Assembly (NCBI GenBank): GCA_035544895.1
Contig: DASZZM010000096.1
Span: forward strand, 71,253 to 135,252
Source: JASLEW01 sp035544895
Lineage (GTDB): Bacteria; Acidobacteriota; Thermoanaerobaculia; Multivoradales; UBA5704
Reading direction: 5' to 3'
Length of the DNA: 64,000 bases
Shown: positions 34,912 to 43,623 of the stretch, in pieces
Position numbering within the stretch: position 1 is the stretch's first letter
How the letters are laid out: every line of letters begins with the position of its first letter
Position numbers and translations under genes: made by a program
Notes under the pieces: generated by a model
What the model saw: only the letters and a program-made list of their open reading frames with translations
What the model was told of the DNA's origin: nothing
Databases searched by the model: none

Positions 34912-34938
34912 GAAAGCGTGCTGCCAAGCAGGAGGCCA

Positions 34939-35184
34939 ATGCAACGCAATATCACACTGGCGCTCGACGAAGATCTCATTCGCAGGGTACGGGTGCTGGC
35001 AGCGCGCCGCAACCGCTCGGTCTCGGCGCTGCTACGTGAAGAGCTTTCTCGTCTCGTGGCCGACGACGAGGCGTTCGAGACCGCGAGACGAACCGCCCTC
35101 GAGCGGCTCGAGCGAGGTGGACACCTCGGCGGCGGTCCCCTCCCGGCCAGAGACGAGCTTCACGAGCGTGCCCGCTTTCGTTGA
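34939..35184 (+). CDS. Ribbon-helix-helix antitoxin (VapB-like)
   Basis: 81 aa. The N-terminal RHH pattern (RNITLALDEDLIRRVRVLA followed by RSVSALLREEL) is the DNA-binding and dimerising part; the acidic/basic C-terminus would wrap the toxin. ATG 34939 is chosen over the upstream GTG at 34909 because a perfect AGGAGG lies just before it and the RHH begins at once. It overlaps the PIN-domain toxin gene by 17 bp, the usual toxin-antitoxin arrangement. Confidence 0.83.
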   Translation: MQRNITLALDEDLIRRVRVLAARRNRSVSALLREELSRLVADDEAFETARRTALERLERGGHLGGGPLPARDELHERARFR

Positions 35185-35605
35185 CGCCAACATCCTGGTT
35201 TACGCCGAGGACCGAGATTCCGGCAGCAAGCACGTCATCGCGAGGGACTTGGTGGCAGACCTGTGGCGCTCCGGGGAGGGGGTGCTGAGCGTGCAGGTGC
35301 TGCAGGAGTTCTTCGTTACCGTGACGCGCAAGGTGCCGCGGCCACTAAGGTCCGACGCGGCACTCGCCATCGTCGAGCAGTACCTCACCTGGCGGGTGGT
35401 GGAGAACACCGGGGACCTGCTCGTCGCGGCCATCCGGCTGGCGTCTGCCCTCAAGGTCTCGTTCTGGGACGCGCTGGTCCTGGAGGCAGCTCGCATCGAG
35501 CGCTGCGATTGGCTCTGGACCGAGGATCTCAATCACGGCCAACGGATCGGAGATCTCACCATCGTCAACCCTTTCCTCGCCGAGCCGCCGTCCGCCGGCA
35601 GATGA
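35168..35605 (+). CDS. PIN-domain toxin (VapC-like ribonuclease)
   Basis: 145 aa. The PIN active-site acids are present: Asp in AFVDANILVYAED, Glu in VLQEFFVTV, Asp in SFWDALVLEAA and Asp in LWTEDLNHG. VapC toxins cleave specific tRNAs or rRNA when free of antitoxin. GTG 35168 lies inside the antitoxin gene. The pair sits just outside the phosphorelay operon, divergent from it, and may help retain the island. Confidence 0.87.
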   Translation: MPAFVDANILVYAEDRDSGSKHVIARDLVADLWRSGEGVLSVQVLQEFFVTVTRKVPRPLRSDAALAIVEQYLTWRVVENTGDLLVAAIRLASALKVSFWDALVLEAARIERCDWLWTEDLNHGQRIGDLTIVNPFLAEPPSAGR

Positions 35606-35711
35606 CGGCGATCGGCGCAGCTGGTTCTTCTCCTAAGCTGAGTTTTGGAGCCTCAGGTCTCGCCTGACCACGGCTGCACCGGCATGGCAGAGGCCGGTGA
35701 GAGGTCCGCGC

Positions 35712-35717
35712 TAGACT
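35712..35717 (+). promoter_or_regulatory. -10-like TAGACT six bases before a GTG start
   Basis: TAGACT is separated from the GTG at 35724 by 6 bp, the spacing expected if transcription starts at the start codon itself (leaderless mRNA). No Shine-Dalgarno sequence is present. Confidence 0.35.
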
Positions 35718-35723
35718 GGCCCC

Positions 35724-37883
35724 GTGGAAAACGCGCCTGCCCCTCTTGTGTCCGCGCCCGGTTCCGGCAGCCCGGCTGGTAGCTTGCCGAAGGCCTTGCC
35801 CCCGCCGGTGGCGGCGCGCGTCGAGCGCGTGGCGGAGCTGGGGCACGAGCTGGGAGTCACGGTCTATCTGGTTGGCGGGATCGTGCGCGACTTGTTGCTC
35901 GGGCATCCAGGCCAGGACCTGGACCTGGTGGTCGAAAGCGACGGGCTGCGCTTCGCGGCGGCGCTGGCCGGCCGGCTGGGTGGGACGCTGCGGACGCACC
36001 CGGCCTTCCTCACCGCCGACCTGGTCGACGCCGAAGGGCACCACCTCGACGTCGCCACGGCGCGGCGCGAGGTCTATCGCGCCCCGGCGGCCCTCCCCGA
36101 GGTAGCGCCGGGCTCTCTGCGAGACGACCTCTTCCGGCGCGACTTCACCGTCAACTCCATGGCCATCCGGCTCGCTTCCGGCGCCGGCGCCGCCTTGATC
36201 GACCCGTTCGGCGGACGAAGCGACCTGGCCGCGCGGCGGCTGCAGGTGCTGCATCCGCGTTCTTTCTTCGACGACCCGACGCGGGTGCTGCGCGGCGTGC
36301 GATTGGAGTACCGGTTGGGATTTCGTCTGAGCGAGGAGACCGAGCGGCTGGTCGGGGAGGCGCTGGAGGCCGGGGCGTTCGACCGCTTGTCGGGAAGCCG
36401 CCTGCTCAACGAGCTGATCTTGCTGCTCGACGAGCCGGCGATCGCGCTGCCGGCGGTCGAGCGGCTCGCCGAGCTGGGAGTGCTGGCGGCCCTGCACCCG
36501 CGGCTGCGTCTCACGCCGGGACTGCGCGAGCGCATGCGGGCCGTCCTCGCCGAGCTCGGCTGGTATCGAGAAGCCGCGGAGCGAGCTTTCGCCGCCCGGG
36601 TGTCCGCGGCGCCGGCCTCGGCGCCTGCTCGCTGGGCGCCGGTGGCGACCTGGCAGCTGCTGCTGATCGCGCTCGCCGCCGAGCTTGCCGACTCCGACCG
36701 CGAAGCCCTCGCCGACCGGCTCTTGCTCGCCGGTCGCCAGCGCCGACTCGTCGTGGGCTCTCCGCTCCGGCTCGCCGAGGCGCGCGCGACCCTCGCCTCC
36801 GCGGGCGCCGGCCGGGTCGCGCCGCATCGCATCGACGAAGGCTTGTCGGCGCTGGCTCGCGAAGAGCTGGTCCTGCTCGCGGCCACCTACGAGCCCGCGG
36901 CGCGAGGGTCGGTGCGGCAGTACCTGACTCGCTGGCACGGCTTCATCCTCGAGATCCGCGGCGCCGACCTGCTCGCCGCCGGGGCTTCTCCCGGTCCCGC
37001 CGTGGGCCGCGCTCTCCGCGCGACGCGGCGCGCACGGCTCGACGGCGCGATCTCTGCCGGAGAAGAGCTGCCCTTCGCACTCGCCTGGCTGGCCGAGCAC
37101 GAGCCGCGCTCGCGGAGGCCGCGGCCGTCCGAGGGTGCCGCGCTTGGCTTCTTCTTGGCCGCGCTGGCAGTCCTCGCCGCGCAGGCGGCGCTGGCGGCAG
37201 TGGCGGCGCTGGCGGCAGTGGCGGGGATCGCCGCGGTCTGCTTGCCGGCTCCCGCATCCGCGGCGCCGCTGGCGTCCACGCCGCAAGCATCCACGCCGCT
37301 GGTCTCGGTGCGCTCGCTCGAGATCCTCCGCCTCGACTGCGCGAACCGGCTCGGGCGGCGCGAGGTCACCCTGTTCGGCAACGGCACGGTGCGCCTGCGC
37401 GACGGCCCGCCGGGCAAGGAATGGATGGGGCTCGCCGAGCTCGGCCCCGACGAGCTCGAGGGCGTGCTGCGCAGACTTGCCGAGGAGGACCTGGAGGATT
37501 CCGTGCGCCTGGCGCCCGGCGTGCAGGGCGACTGGGTGGAGAAGTGCATGCTCGCTCTCGAGCTCAACGGCAAGAAGCCCCGGGTCATCCACTTCGGGCG
37601 CTACGACTCGCTGCCGCTTTCTCTCTCACGCGTCGTCCGGGTGGCCGAGGACCTGGCCGCGAAGGTCCACGACCTCAAGGGGTCCGAGCGGCTGCCGCAG
37701 GATTACGATGCGCGCCCCGGCGACATCCTCAAGCGAACCGACGGCCAGCTCTTCCGCGTGGTCGGCTTCACCAGCGACAAGAAGGGCGTCGAGCTGGAGG
37801 GAGTCGACGAGCCGCTGGCTCTCTACGTCCTGCGCGAGGAGATGCGGCGCGAGTTCGTGGCGCTGGTCTCCAGGGCACGGTGA
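35724..37883 (+). CDS. CCA-adding/poly(A) polymerase-family nucleotidyltransferase fused to a secreted C-terminal domain
   Basis: 719 aa. Residues ~25-450 are a class II tRNA nucleotidyltransferase/poly(A) polymerase: YLVGGIVRDLLLG with acidic pair DLDLVVES, FRRDFTVNSMA, IDPFGGRSDL and FFDDPTRVLRGVR. It would add CCA or A to tRNA 3' ends. Residues ~475-515 form a strongly hydrophobic Ala-rich segment ending APASAAP, just like a signal peptide. A beta-rich domain (~525-655) and a short C-terminal domain follow in the same frame. Either two genes have fused or a stop codon is missing in the sequence. GTG 35724 gives a normal N-terminus. Its stop overlaps the rsmD start. Confidence 0.82.
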   Translation: MENAPAPLVSAPGSGSPAGSLPKALPPPVAARVERVAELGHELGVTVYLVGGIVRDLLLGHPGQDLDLVVESDGLRFAAALAGRLGGTLRTHPAFLTADLVDAEGHHLDVATARREVYRAPAALPEVAPGSLRDDLFRRDFTVNSMAIRLASGAGAALIDPFGGRSDLAARRLQVLHPRSFFDDPTRVLRGVRLEYRLGFRLSEETERLVGEALEAGAFDRLSGSRLLNELILLLDEPAIALPAVERLAELGVLAALHPRLRLTPGLRERMRAVLAELGWYREAAERAFAARVSAAPASAPARWAPVATWQLLLIALAAELADSDREALADRLLLAGRQRRLVVGSPLRLAEARATLASAGAGRVAPHRIDEGLSALAREELVLLAATYEPAARGSVRQYLTRWHGFILEIRGADLLAAGASPGPAVGRALRATRRARLDGAISAGEELPFALAWLAEHEPRSRRPRPSEGAALGFFLAALAVLAAQAALAAVAALAAVAGIAAVCLPAPASAAPLASTPQASTPLVSVRSLEILRLDCANRLGRREVTLFGNGTVRLRDGPPGKEWMGLAELGPDELEGVLRRLAEEDLEDSVRLAPGVQGDWVEKCMLALELNGKKPRVIHFGRYDSLPLSLSRVVRVAEDLAAKVHDLKGSERLPQDYDARPGDILKRTDGQLFRVVGFTSDKKGVELEGVDEPLALYVLREEMRREFVALVSRAR
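37185..37220 (+). repeat. Perfect 18-bp tandem duplication in the hydrophobic segment
   Basis: Two identical 18-bp units (37185-37202, 37203-37220) encode AALAAV twice within the signal-peptide-like segment of the nucleotidyltransferase fusion. The duplication lengthens the hydrophobic core and keeps the frame. Confidence 0.85.
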
Positions 37884-38452
37884 AGCCCGGGGTCCGCATC
37901 ACCGGCGGCGCCTTCCGCGGGCGCGGCCTGGCGGTGCCCGCCGGGGCCCGCCCGACCGAGGGGCGGGTGCGCGAGGCGCTGTTCTCGATCTGGCGCGAGC
38001 GCCTGCCGCGGGCCCGTTTCCTCGACCTGTTCGCCGGCAGCGGCGTCGTCGGCCTGGAAGCCGCCGGCCGCGGCGCGCTGAGCGTCCTCGCGGTCGAGAG
38101 CGACGTGCGGTCCGTGTCGGCGATCGCGGCCAATGCCGCTCTCCTCGGGCCGGACGAGGCGGAGGGGGCGCTTTTTGCCGTGCGCCGCCTGGCCCTGCCC
38201 GCGGGCCTTTCCCGCCTCGCCGAGGAGGGGGCCGGTCCCTTCGACCTCGTCTTCGCCGACCCCCCCTACGGCTTCGACGCCTACGACCACCTCCTCGCCG
38301 GTCTCGCCCCTCTCCTCGCTCCCGAAGCCGAGGCCGCCGTCGAGCATTCCTCCCGCCGCGACCTCCCCCCGGCGGCCGGTCCGCTCCTGCGCACCTCCGT
38401 GCGACGCTACGGCGAGACGGCACTCGCCTTCTACGCCGCGCGATCTATCTGA
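37880..38452 (+). CDS. rsmD: 16S rRNA (guanine966-N2)-methyltransferase RsmD
   Basis: 190 aa. It methylates G966 of 16S rRNA. The N-terminal RITGGAFRGRGLAVP and RPTEGRVREALFSIW, the SAM-binding FLDLFAGSGVVGLEA and the catalytic DPPY in VFADPPYGF are diagnostic. GTG 37880 overlaps the stop of the preceding gene. The usual neighbour coaD does not follow; a repeat array does. Confidence 0.93.
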   Translation: MKPGVRITGGAFRGRGLAVPAGARPTEGRVREALFSIWRERLPRARFLDLFAGSGVVGLEAAGRGALSVLAVESDVRSVSAIAANAALLGPDEAEGALFAVRRLALPAGLSRLAEEGAGPFDLVFADPPYGFDAYDHLLAGLAPLLAPEAEAAVEHSSRRDLPPAAGPLLRTSVRRYGETALAFYAARSI

Positions 38453-38453
38453 T

Positions 38454-38510
38454 CCGGGGTCCCTGCCCCGGCGGTCTGAGCCGCGGGCCCCTGCCCCGGC
38501 GGTCTGAGCC
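38454..38510 (-). repeat. Palindromic repeat family, two 28-bp units, intergenic, inverted
   Basis: Two units 28 bp apart just after rsmD. On the minus strand they read CCGGGGCAGGGACCCCGG, preceded by a GGCTCAGACCG tail. The stem is CCGGGG/CCCCGG here versus CCGGGT/ACCCGG elsewhere, a compensatory change. The period is not a multiple of three, unlike the copies inside genes. The rest of 38511-38653 holds no gene that I can see. Confidence 0.75.
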
Positions 38511-38653
38511 GGCTCTGGCGCGCCAGGCGGGCTCATCTGGCACGGGGGCGGCGGGGAGGGGTTGAAAGAAATATGGGCGGATGGGGGTTGATTTTGCAGA
38601 ATTGGCACGAGGGGCTCGCAATGGCGGCCAAAATGAGCTAAGATGGAGTAACT

Positions 38654-40990
38654 TTGTCGTTGCAGGAAACAGTCGCGGCGCGGGCGCCGGAGGGAAAGCC
38701 GACGCCAGGCGCGCGGCTGACTCTCTTGCCTACCGCAGCCGCGCCCCACAGTCTCTCATCAACCGCCGCCGCGGCCGCGCCTCGCACTCTCTCGACGGCC
38801 GCTGCGGCCGCGCTGGCGGGATTGGCGGCACTGCTCTGCCGCCTGCCTTTCGCCGCGCACCGCCTCTGGGACCACGACTCCATCCAGTTCGCGCTCGCGG
38901 TTGAGAAGTACGACCTGGCGGCGCACCACCCGCACCCGCCCGGCTACCCGCTCTACATCGGCCTCCTCAAGCTCCTGGCCGGGCTTGGCATCGACTCCTT
39001 GCACGGCATGGTTTCGCTCGCGGTCCTCGCCGGTGCGCTCGGCGCCGCCTTCACCGTGCTGCTCACCATCCGCCTGGTCTCCCGGATGCCGCCGGGTAGG
39101 GACCCGGCGCATTCCGATAGATCGGCCGGGGACCCGGCCTCTCGCGCATGCCCCGACGCCCTCCGCGCCGGCCTCTTTGCCGGCCTGCTCTACGCCTTCA
39201 ACCCCTTGCTCTGGTTCTACGCCGAGCTGCCGCTGCTCTATGCGGTCGAAGGGGGGCTCACCGTCGCTTTGGCCTACTCCGCCCTGCGCATGGGCGACGG
39301 CCCGCGCCCCTTCCTGGCGGCCTGCGCTCTGTTCGCGCTGGCCGGCGGCCTCCGTCCCTCGACGATGGTGCTGCTCGCGCCGCTCTTCTTGCTCGGCCTG
39401 TGGCGGGCCCGGCGCCGGGGAAGGCTGGGACTGCCGCTGGCGCTCGGCGGGGCGGCGCTGAGCGGCGCCCTCGTCCTCGCCTGGCTCGTCCCCCTCTGCG
39501 CGGCGGCGGGCGGCCTGGCGGCATACCGCCGTATCGGCAGCGAGCACTTCAATGCCCTGCTGCCCTATACCTCCATCCTTTACGGCGCCGGCTGGGGGGC
39601 GCTCGGCCACAACCTGGAAGTCCTGGCCAAATGGACGCTGCAAGGCATCTTCCCGGGCGCCGCGGCGCTGCTCTCTCTCTGGCTGGTCACGCCGCGCCGG
39701 ATCGCGGCGGGCCTGCGCCTGCTTGCGCCGGAGTTCCCCTGGCTGCTCGCCTGGGCCGCGCCGCCGGTCCTGTTCTTCGCGCTCGTCCATGTCACCAAAG
39801 CCGGCTACACCCTGGTCTACCTGCCGGCCTTCCTCGTCGCCATCGCCGTGGCGGCCACGCCGGCCCTCGCCGCCAGCCGCAGGCGTCACCTCTTCGCGCT
39901 CGTCCTCGCCAGCCTCCTCGGCGGCGGGCTCTTCCTGTTCGGCGCCGACCGCCGCCCCGAGCAGCCGCGGTCGTTGGCGTTGGTCCGCAACGAGTTCAAC
40001 CGCGGCGCCATCGCCGCCTACGAGGCCGACCTCGACAAGCTGCTGGCCGCCCTCCGCCGCTACCCGCCGCAGACCACGGTCCTCGCCACCGTCGAGCTCT
40101 CCGGCACCGGCGCGGCCGCCGCCGAAGGCTTTCTCTACCCGTGGCAGCGTCATCTCCAGTGGTACCTGCCGCAGTACCCGGTCGTCCTCCTGGTTCCCGA
40201 ACAGCGATTCGCCCTGCTCAGCCAGGGCCACCGGCCCTTCTACCGCCAGGACACCTTGGTCGAGCTACCTCCGCTCACTCGCCAGATCCTCTTCGTCCTC
40301 TCCGCCCCCGCCGGACCCCGCCTAGATCTCGGCCCGGCTCCGGCGCAGAGGGTCGGAAGGACCTTCTATCTTCTGGCCGTCCCGTTTGCCGGCAAGCTCC
40401 GTGTCGGACCCCTGCTCCTGGAGACCGCGGGCGGGCGGCAATTCGGCTCTCCCCAGCAGGGCCGCCTGGGGGGACAGCCTCTTTCAGAGGAAGCTCTCGC
40501 CGCCATCATCTATGCGGAAACTGGAAGCCTCCGGCCGCGGTGGAAGAACCCCAGAGGCGCCAAGAGAGAAGAGAACTACGACCCCAACTCCGTGAAGAAG
40601 CTGCACGACAATCGCAAGGCGATAGGTCATGTCGTCGAACAGCTCCACGCCAGCTGCCGGCGTGTCGGGGATGGGACCGTGACGGCGAGGCCATTGAGGC
40701 CCAGCGAGAGAGATCTCGCGAACCCGAACGTGGCGCGGGAGTGGAAAGACGCCAGGAAGGCCGCGGAGGAAGTCAAGCAAGAGCGTGCCAGGAGGTTGGA
40801 CCCGCTGAAGTCTTCCGAGAATTTCTTCATCCGGGCGGACGGCAGGACTCATCGCGGTGTGCCACGGAAACAGCCGCGGTGGGCCAGAGGAAGGCGTCCA
40901 GCCATCACCTGGGGGCCTTTCCGCAACCTGGGCGGTGGCGACGTACGAGTCTCCGCCGACGTCTACGTCGACGTATATAACTTGAGGTAA
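38654..40990 (+). CDS. GT-C-like multi-pass membrane glycosyltransferase with an extra C-terminal domain
   Basis: 778 aa. After a low-complexity N-terminus, about eleven TMs span ~50-430. The first loop WDHDSIQFALAVEKYDLAAH with HPPGYPLY is typical of GT-C/PMT-type enzymes that use polyprenyl-phosphate sugars; the Asp pair is the likely catalytic site. A soluble region (~435-610) follows. The last ~150 residues begin LSEEALAAIIYAETGSLRP, which resembles the Glu-containing start of SleB-type cell-wall hydrolases (weak inference). Residues ~146-161 come from an inserted palindromic repeat. The TTG at 38654 is the best start, with GGAG upstream and a TAAGAT -10-like box at 38639. Confidence 0.72.
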   Translation: MSLQETVAARAPEGKPTPGARLTLLPTAAAPHSLSSTAAAAAPRTLSTAAAAALAGLAALLCRLPFAAHRLWDHDSIQFALAVEKYDLAAHHPHPPGYPLYIGLLKLLAGLGIDSLHGMVSLAVLAGALGAAFTVLLTIRLVSRMPPGRDPAHSDRSAGDPASRACPDALRAGLFAGLLYAFNPLLWFYAELPLLYAVEGGLTVALAYSALRMGDGPRPFLAACALFALAGGLRPSTMVLLAPLFLLGLWRARRRGRLGLPLALGGAALSGALVLAWLVPLCAAAGGLAAYRRIGSEHFNALLPYTSILYGAGWGALGHNLEVLAKWTLQGIFPGAAALLSLWLVTPRRIAAGLRLLAPEFPWLLAWAAPPVLFFALVHVTKAGYTLVYLPAFLVAIAVAATPALAASRRRHLFALVLASLLGGGLFLFGADRRPEQPRSLALVRNEFNRGAIAAYEADLDKLLAALRRYPPQTTVLATVELSGTGAAAAEGFLYPWQRHLQWYLPQYPVVLLVPEQRFALLSQGHRPFYRQDTLVELPPLTRQILFVLSAPAGPRLDLGPAPAQRVGRTFYLLAVPFAGKLRVGPLLLETAGGRQFGSPQQGRLGGQPLSEEALAAIIYAETGSLRPRWKNPRGAKREENYDPNSVKKLHDNRKAIGHVVEQLHASCRRVGDGTVTARPLRPSERDLANPNVAREWKDARKAAEEVKQERARRLDPLKSSENFFIRADGRTHRGVPRKQPRWARGRRPAITWGPFRNLGGGDVRVSADVYVDVYNLR
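39092..39137 (+). repeat. Palindromic repeat family, two units with a 30-bp period inside the GT-C gene
   Basis: CCGGGTAGGGACCCGG (39092-39107) is followed 30 bp later by a second GGGACCC core (39129-39135). The insertion encodes a Pro/Gly/Asp/Ser loop between two membrane segments and keeps the frame. Confidence 0.75.
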
Positions 40991-40998
40991 CCAGCGAC

Positions 40999-41361
40999 TC
41001 AACGGTTGGTGTAGACCTCGATGGCCACCCGGGACGGCTGCTTCGGGTCGATGCGGATCGGAATCAGCTTGCCGGGCTGGAACTGCGGCAGGTCAACGAG
41101 AGAGATGAGGCTCCTGGGGATCGTGGCTTCGTAAGGAGCACCGTCCGGCGGCAGGACCCTCACCTTGAGGCCGATCACCGGGTCGTCGTTGAGATTCATG
41201 CCAGTCCCCCAGACCGACAGGATCTCGGCGCTGGCGGCGATCCCGGAAGCTTGCAGCTCGCGGGCGACCGAGACACCGGTGGCACGATCGATCAACCCGC
41301 ATCCGGCCGCGAGCCCCGCCGCCGCGAGCACGAGCAAGAAACGCGAGGGCCATCTTTTCAT
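40999..41361 (-). CDS. Small putative lipoprotein
   Basis: 120 aa. A basic N-terminus (MKRWPSR), a hydrophobic stretch and the lipobox LAAGC give a clear lipoprotein signal. The mature domain (~30-120) is beta-rich (VIGLKVRVLPPDG, PYEATIPRSLISL, LIPIRIDPKQPSRVAI), resembling small exported proteins with an OB-like or DUF3592-like barrel. Function unknown. It converges on the GT-C gene. Confidence 0.75.
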   Translation of the reverse strand: MKRWPSRFLLVLAAAGLAAGCGLIDRATGVSVARELQASGIAASAEILSVWGTGMNLNDDPVIGLKVRVLPPDGAPYEATIPRSLISLVDLPQFQPGKLIPIRIDPKQPSRVAIEVYTNR

Positions 41362-41434
41362 CTGCCTCTCCTCGGCGCGCGCGGCGGGCGGAGGTCCCGA
41401 TCACCCATGCCCGGCCCCGCGCCGCTCGCATGCG

Positions 41435-43531
41435 TCAGGCAAGTGCCACGAAGCGCCTCGAGCCGACGTGCAGAGGCCCGGTGATGTCGGCGCTGCCGTC
41501 GCGGACGATGTCGCGATACCACAGCAGGTTACCGTCAGCGGTGATGGCATAGACCACGCCGTGGTCCCCGGCAACCACGCGCTGGAACTGGTTCCAACCT
41601 CCACGGCCGATCACCTTCGGACCGGCGACCTGTCCAGTGCCGTCGCGTGTGGCGTCCTCATACCAGAGAAGATTGCCATCGGCGGTGACGGCATAGATCA
41701 CGCCGTCGTCGGCCGCGGTAAAGAAGAGGAACGGGCCCAGGCCGCGGCCGATCACCTGCGGCTCGGCGACCGCGCCCGTGCCGTCGCGGTTTTTGTCCTT
41801 GTACCAGCGCAGGTCGCCGGCGCCGGTGAGCGCGTAGAGGACGCCGCCGCTCGCGGTCACGTGCGCGAGCTGGTCCCAGCCGCCAACGCCGATCGTGCCC
41901 AACTCCACGATGTCGGCCGTGCCGTCCCCGCTCGAATCCTTGTAGAAAAGCAGGTCGCCCTGACCCGAGATCGCGTAGACCACGCCCTCTCTGCCCGAAA
42001 ACACCAGCTTAAGGCTGTCCCAGCCGCCGCGGCCGATCGTCCTCGGTCCGGCGAGGCCGCCGGTGCCGTCTTGCAGCCAGTCCTCGTACCACAGGAGCTC
42101 GCCCTGCTTCGTCACTTCGTAGAGGGCACGGGCAATCGGCGCCTGGAGGCGCTCGACGACGTTTCTGGTGATCCGAGAGGTTTTCGTCTGGCCAGCCGGA
42201 TCCCTCAGCCCCTGGCCCCACCCGGTGGTGCCGGCGCTCACCACGCAACCGCGGCCCTTGCGGAACATCCCCATGGTTCCCTCCCGGCCGTCCTGATTTC
42301 CCGTCCACCGGTTGTCGACTTGCACCGTCGCCAGGGTGATGAATTCGCTCGGACTGTCGAAGTCCATTGCATCGCACTCATAGCCGACGATGGCGTCCTC
42401 CTGGCCGAACGTATCTCCGTCCGCGAGCGCGGTGCCGGCAAACACCCAGCTCCCGCTCCGTGTCACCGTAAAGCCTACCGCCGGCCTTGCCTTGTCGGTG
42501 ATCGCACCGCCGTTTCTGAAGTTGAGACCGGTCATCGCGCTCGTCGGGCGCGAGACAGGAGGTTCGTACCATTTCCCCGTCCGGCGTGAAGCGGGGATCT
42601 CGGGATTCTTCTTGCCATCGAGGTCCACGTCTTTGTAACAGACCAGCGTCCGGTCGTCGTCTTCGAGCCGCACCTGCCAGTAGCAGGTATTGCCAGTGAC
42701 GAAAGTCGCGTTGCCGCCTTTGTCGACGAACGATTCCACGCGGTCGCGCATCTCGCCGGTCCAGTACTCGTCGTGTCCCACGCTGATGAAGAGGTTGTAG
42801 CCGTCCAGCACGGTAGGGTCGGCATGGAGGTCGGCGCTGGTGCAGTAGTCCGCGTCGAAGCCGCGCTCCAGCCAGGCGACGAAGTTCTGATCGAACAGGA
42901 TGAATTTCCAGAGGTGGCAGGGGCGATCGAACGACACCTTGGCGGCGAGCTTGGTTCCGGGGGGAAGGTCGTCGTAGAAACAGGCGTCGTTCCAGCCGTT
43001 GTAGGCCTGGTAGGTGTGGGTGGCGAGCGAGCAGAGGATCTTGGCGCGCCGGTTGGCGGGGGCCCCCGGCCGCACTACGAACAGAACGTAGGTGACGGCG
43101 GGCGCGTAGAGGAAGCGGGCGAGATAGACGCCGCTCTTCCACTCGGCGGGAACAGGGGAGAGCCGGTGCGCCACCTCCCATGCGCAGCCGCGCGAGGCGT
43201 CGAGCAGCTCACCCTTGCCTGGCTCCGGGTAGGCGGGGACGTCGAGCTTCACTCCCGGGAACGATGCCCGGTAGAGCGGCGCCTGACCCGGGTCGATGGC
43301 GATGGCGTCTCGGTAGTCCTCCTTGTAGACGTCGATGGCCGAGAAGCTCTCCTGGAAACGCCTGGAGTCGAAACGGACCTGGGAATGATGGAAGACCTCG
43401 AGCTGCACGAGCTCGCCCGGCTGCGGGTTGGCGACCGAGACGTGGAAGTCGAGGGCGCCGCCCGGGCGAACCGAGAAGGCCGACGGATAAGCTTCGACCG
43501 GGTTGATTCTCTGGACCGGGAAAGTACCCAT
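41435..43531 (-). CDS. N,N-dimethylformamidase-beta-like protein with a C-terminal tachylectin-type propeller
   Basis: 698 aa. Residues ~1-450 match the DMFA2 (dimethylformamidase large-subunit-like) family: TYQAYNGWNDACFYDD, LFISVGHDEYWTGEMRD and TFVTGNTCYWQVRLED are the family's conserved core, with candidate metal ligands. Residues ~455-698 hold five ~48-residue repeats of the form VVYAITADGNLLWYRD followed by a GxxVIGRGGW turn, a tachylectin-2-like five-bladed propeller known to bind sugars. There is no signal peptide. ATG 43531 is preferred; an upstream GTG at 43546 is possible. Inferred role: an amidohydrolase-like enzyme tethered to glycans; the substrate is unknown. Confidence 0.83.
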   Translation of the reverse strand: MGTFPVQRINPVEAYPSAFSVRPGGALDFHVSVANPQPGELVQLEVFHHSQVRFDSRRFQESFSAIDVYKEDYRDAIAIDPGQAPLYRASFPGVKLDVPAYPEPGKGELLDASRGCAWEVAHRLSPVPAEWKSGVYLARFLYAPAVTYVLFVVRPGAPANRRAKILCSLATHTYQAYNGWNDACFYDDLPPGTKLAAKVSFDRPCHLWKFILFDQNFVAWLERGFDADYCTSADLHADPTVLDGYNLFISVGHDEYWTGEMRDRVESFVDKGGNATFVTGNTCYWQVRLEDDDRTLVCYKDVDLDGKKNPEIPASRRTGKWYEPPVSRPTSAMTGLNFRNGGAITDKARPAVGFTVTRSGSWVFAGTALADGDTFGQEDAIVGYECDAMDFDSPSEFITLATVQVDNRWTGNQDGREGTMGMFRKGRGCVVSAGTTGWGQGLRDPAGQTKTSRITRNVVERLQAPIARALYEVTKQGELLWYEDWLQDGTGGLAGPRTIGRGGWDSLKLVFSGREGVVYAISGQGDLLFYKDSSGDGTADIVELGTIGVGGWDQLAHVTASGGVLYALTGAGDLRWYKDKNRDGTGAVAEPQVIGRGLGPFLFFTAADDGVIYAVTADGNLLWYEDATRDGTGQVAGPKVIGRGGWNQFQRVVAGDHGVVYAITADGNLLWYRDIVRDGSADITGPLHVGSRRFVALA

Positions 43532-43623
43532 CGTCCTGCCCCCCACTCTGCGATCGGATAGATTTAGTGCACAGGCAACCCGAGCATAACAGCACGGCGC
43601 CTGGGAGAGGGAGGTGAGAGGAG

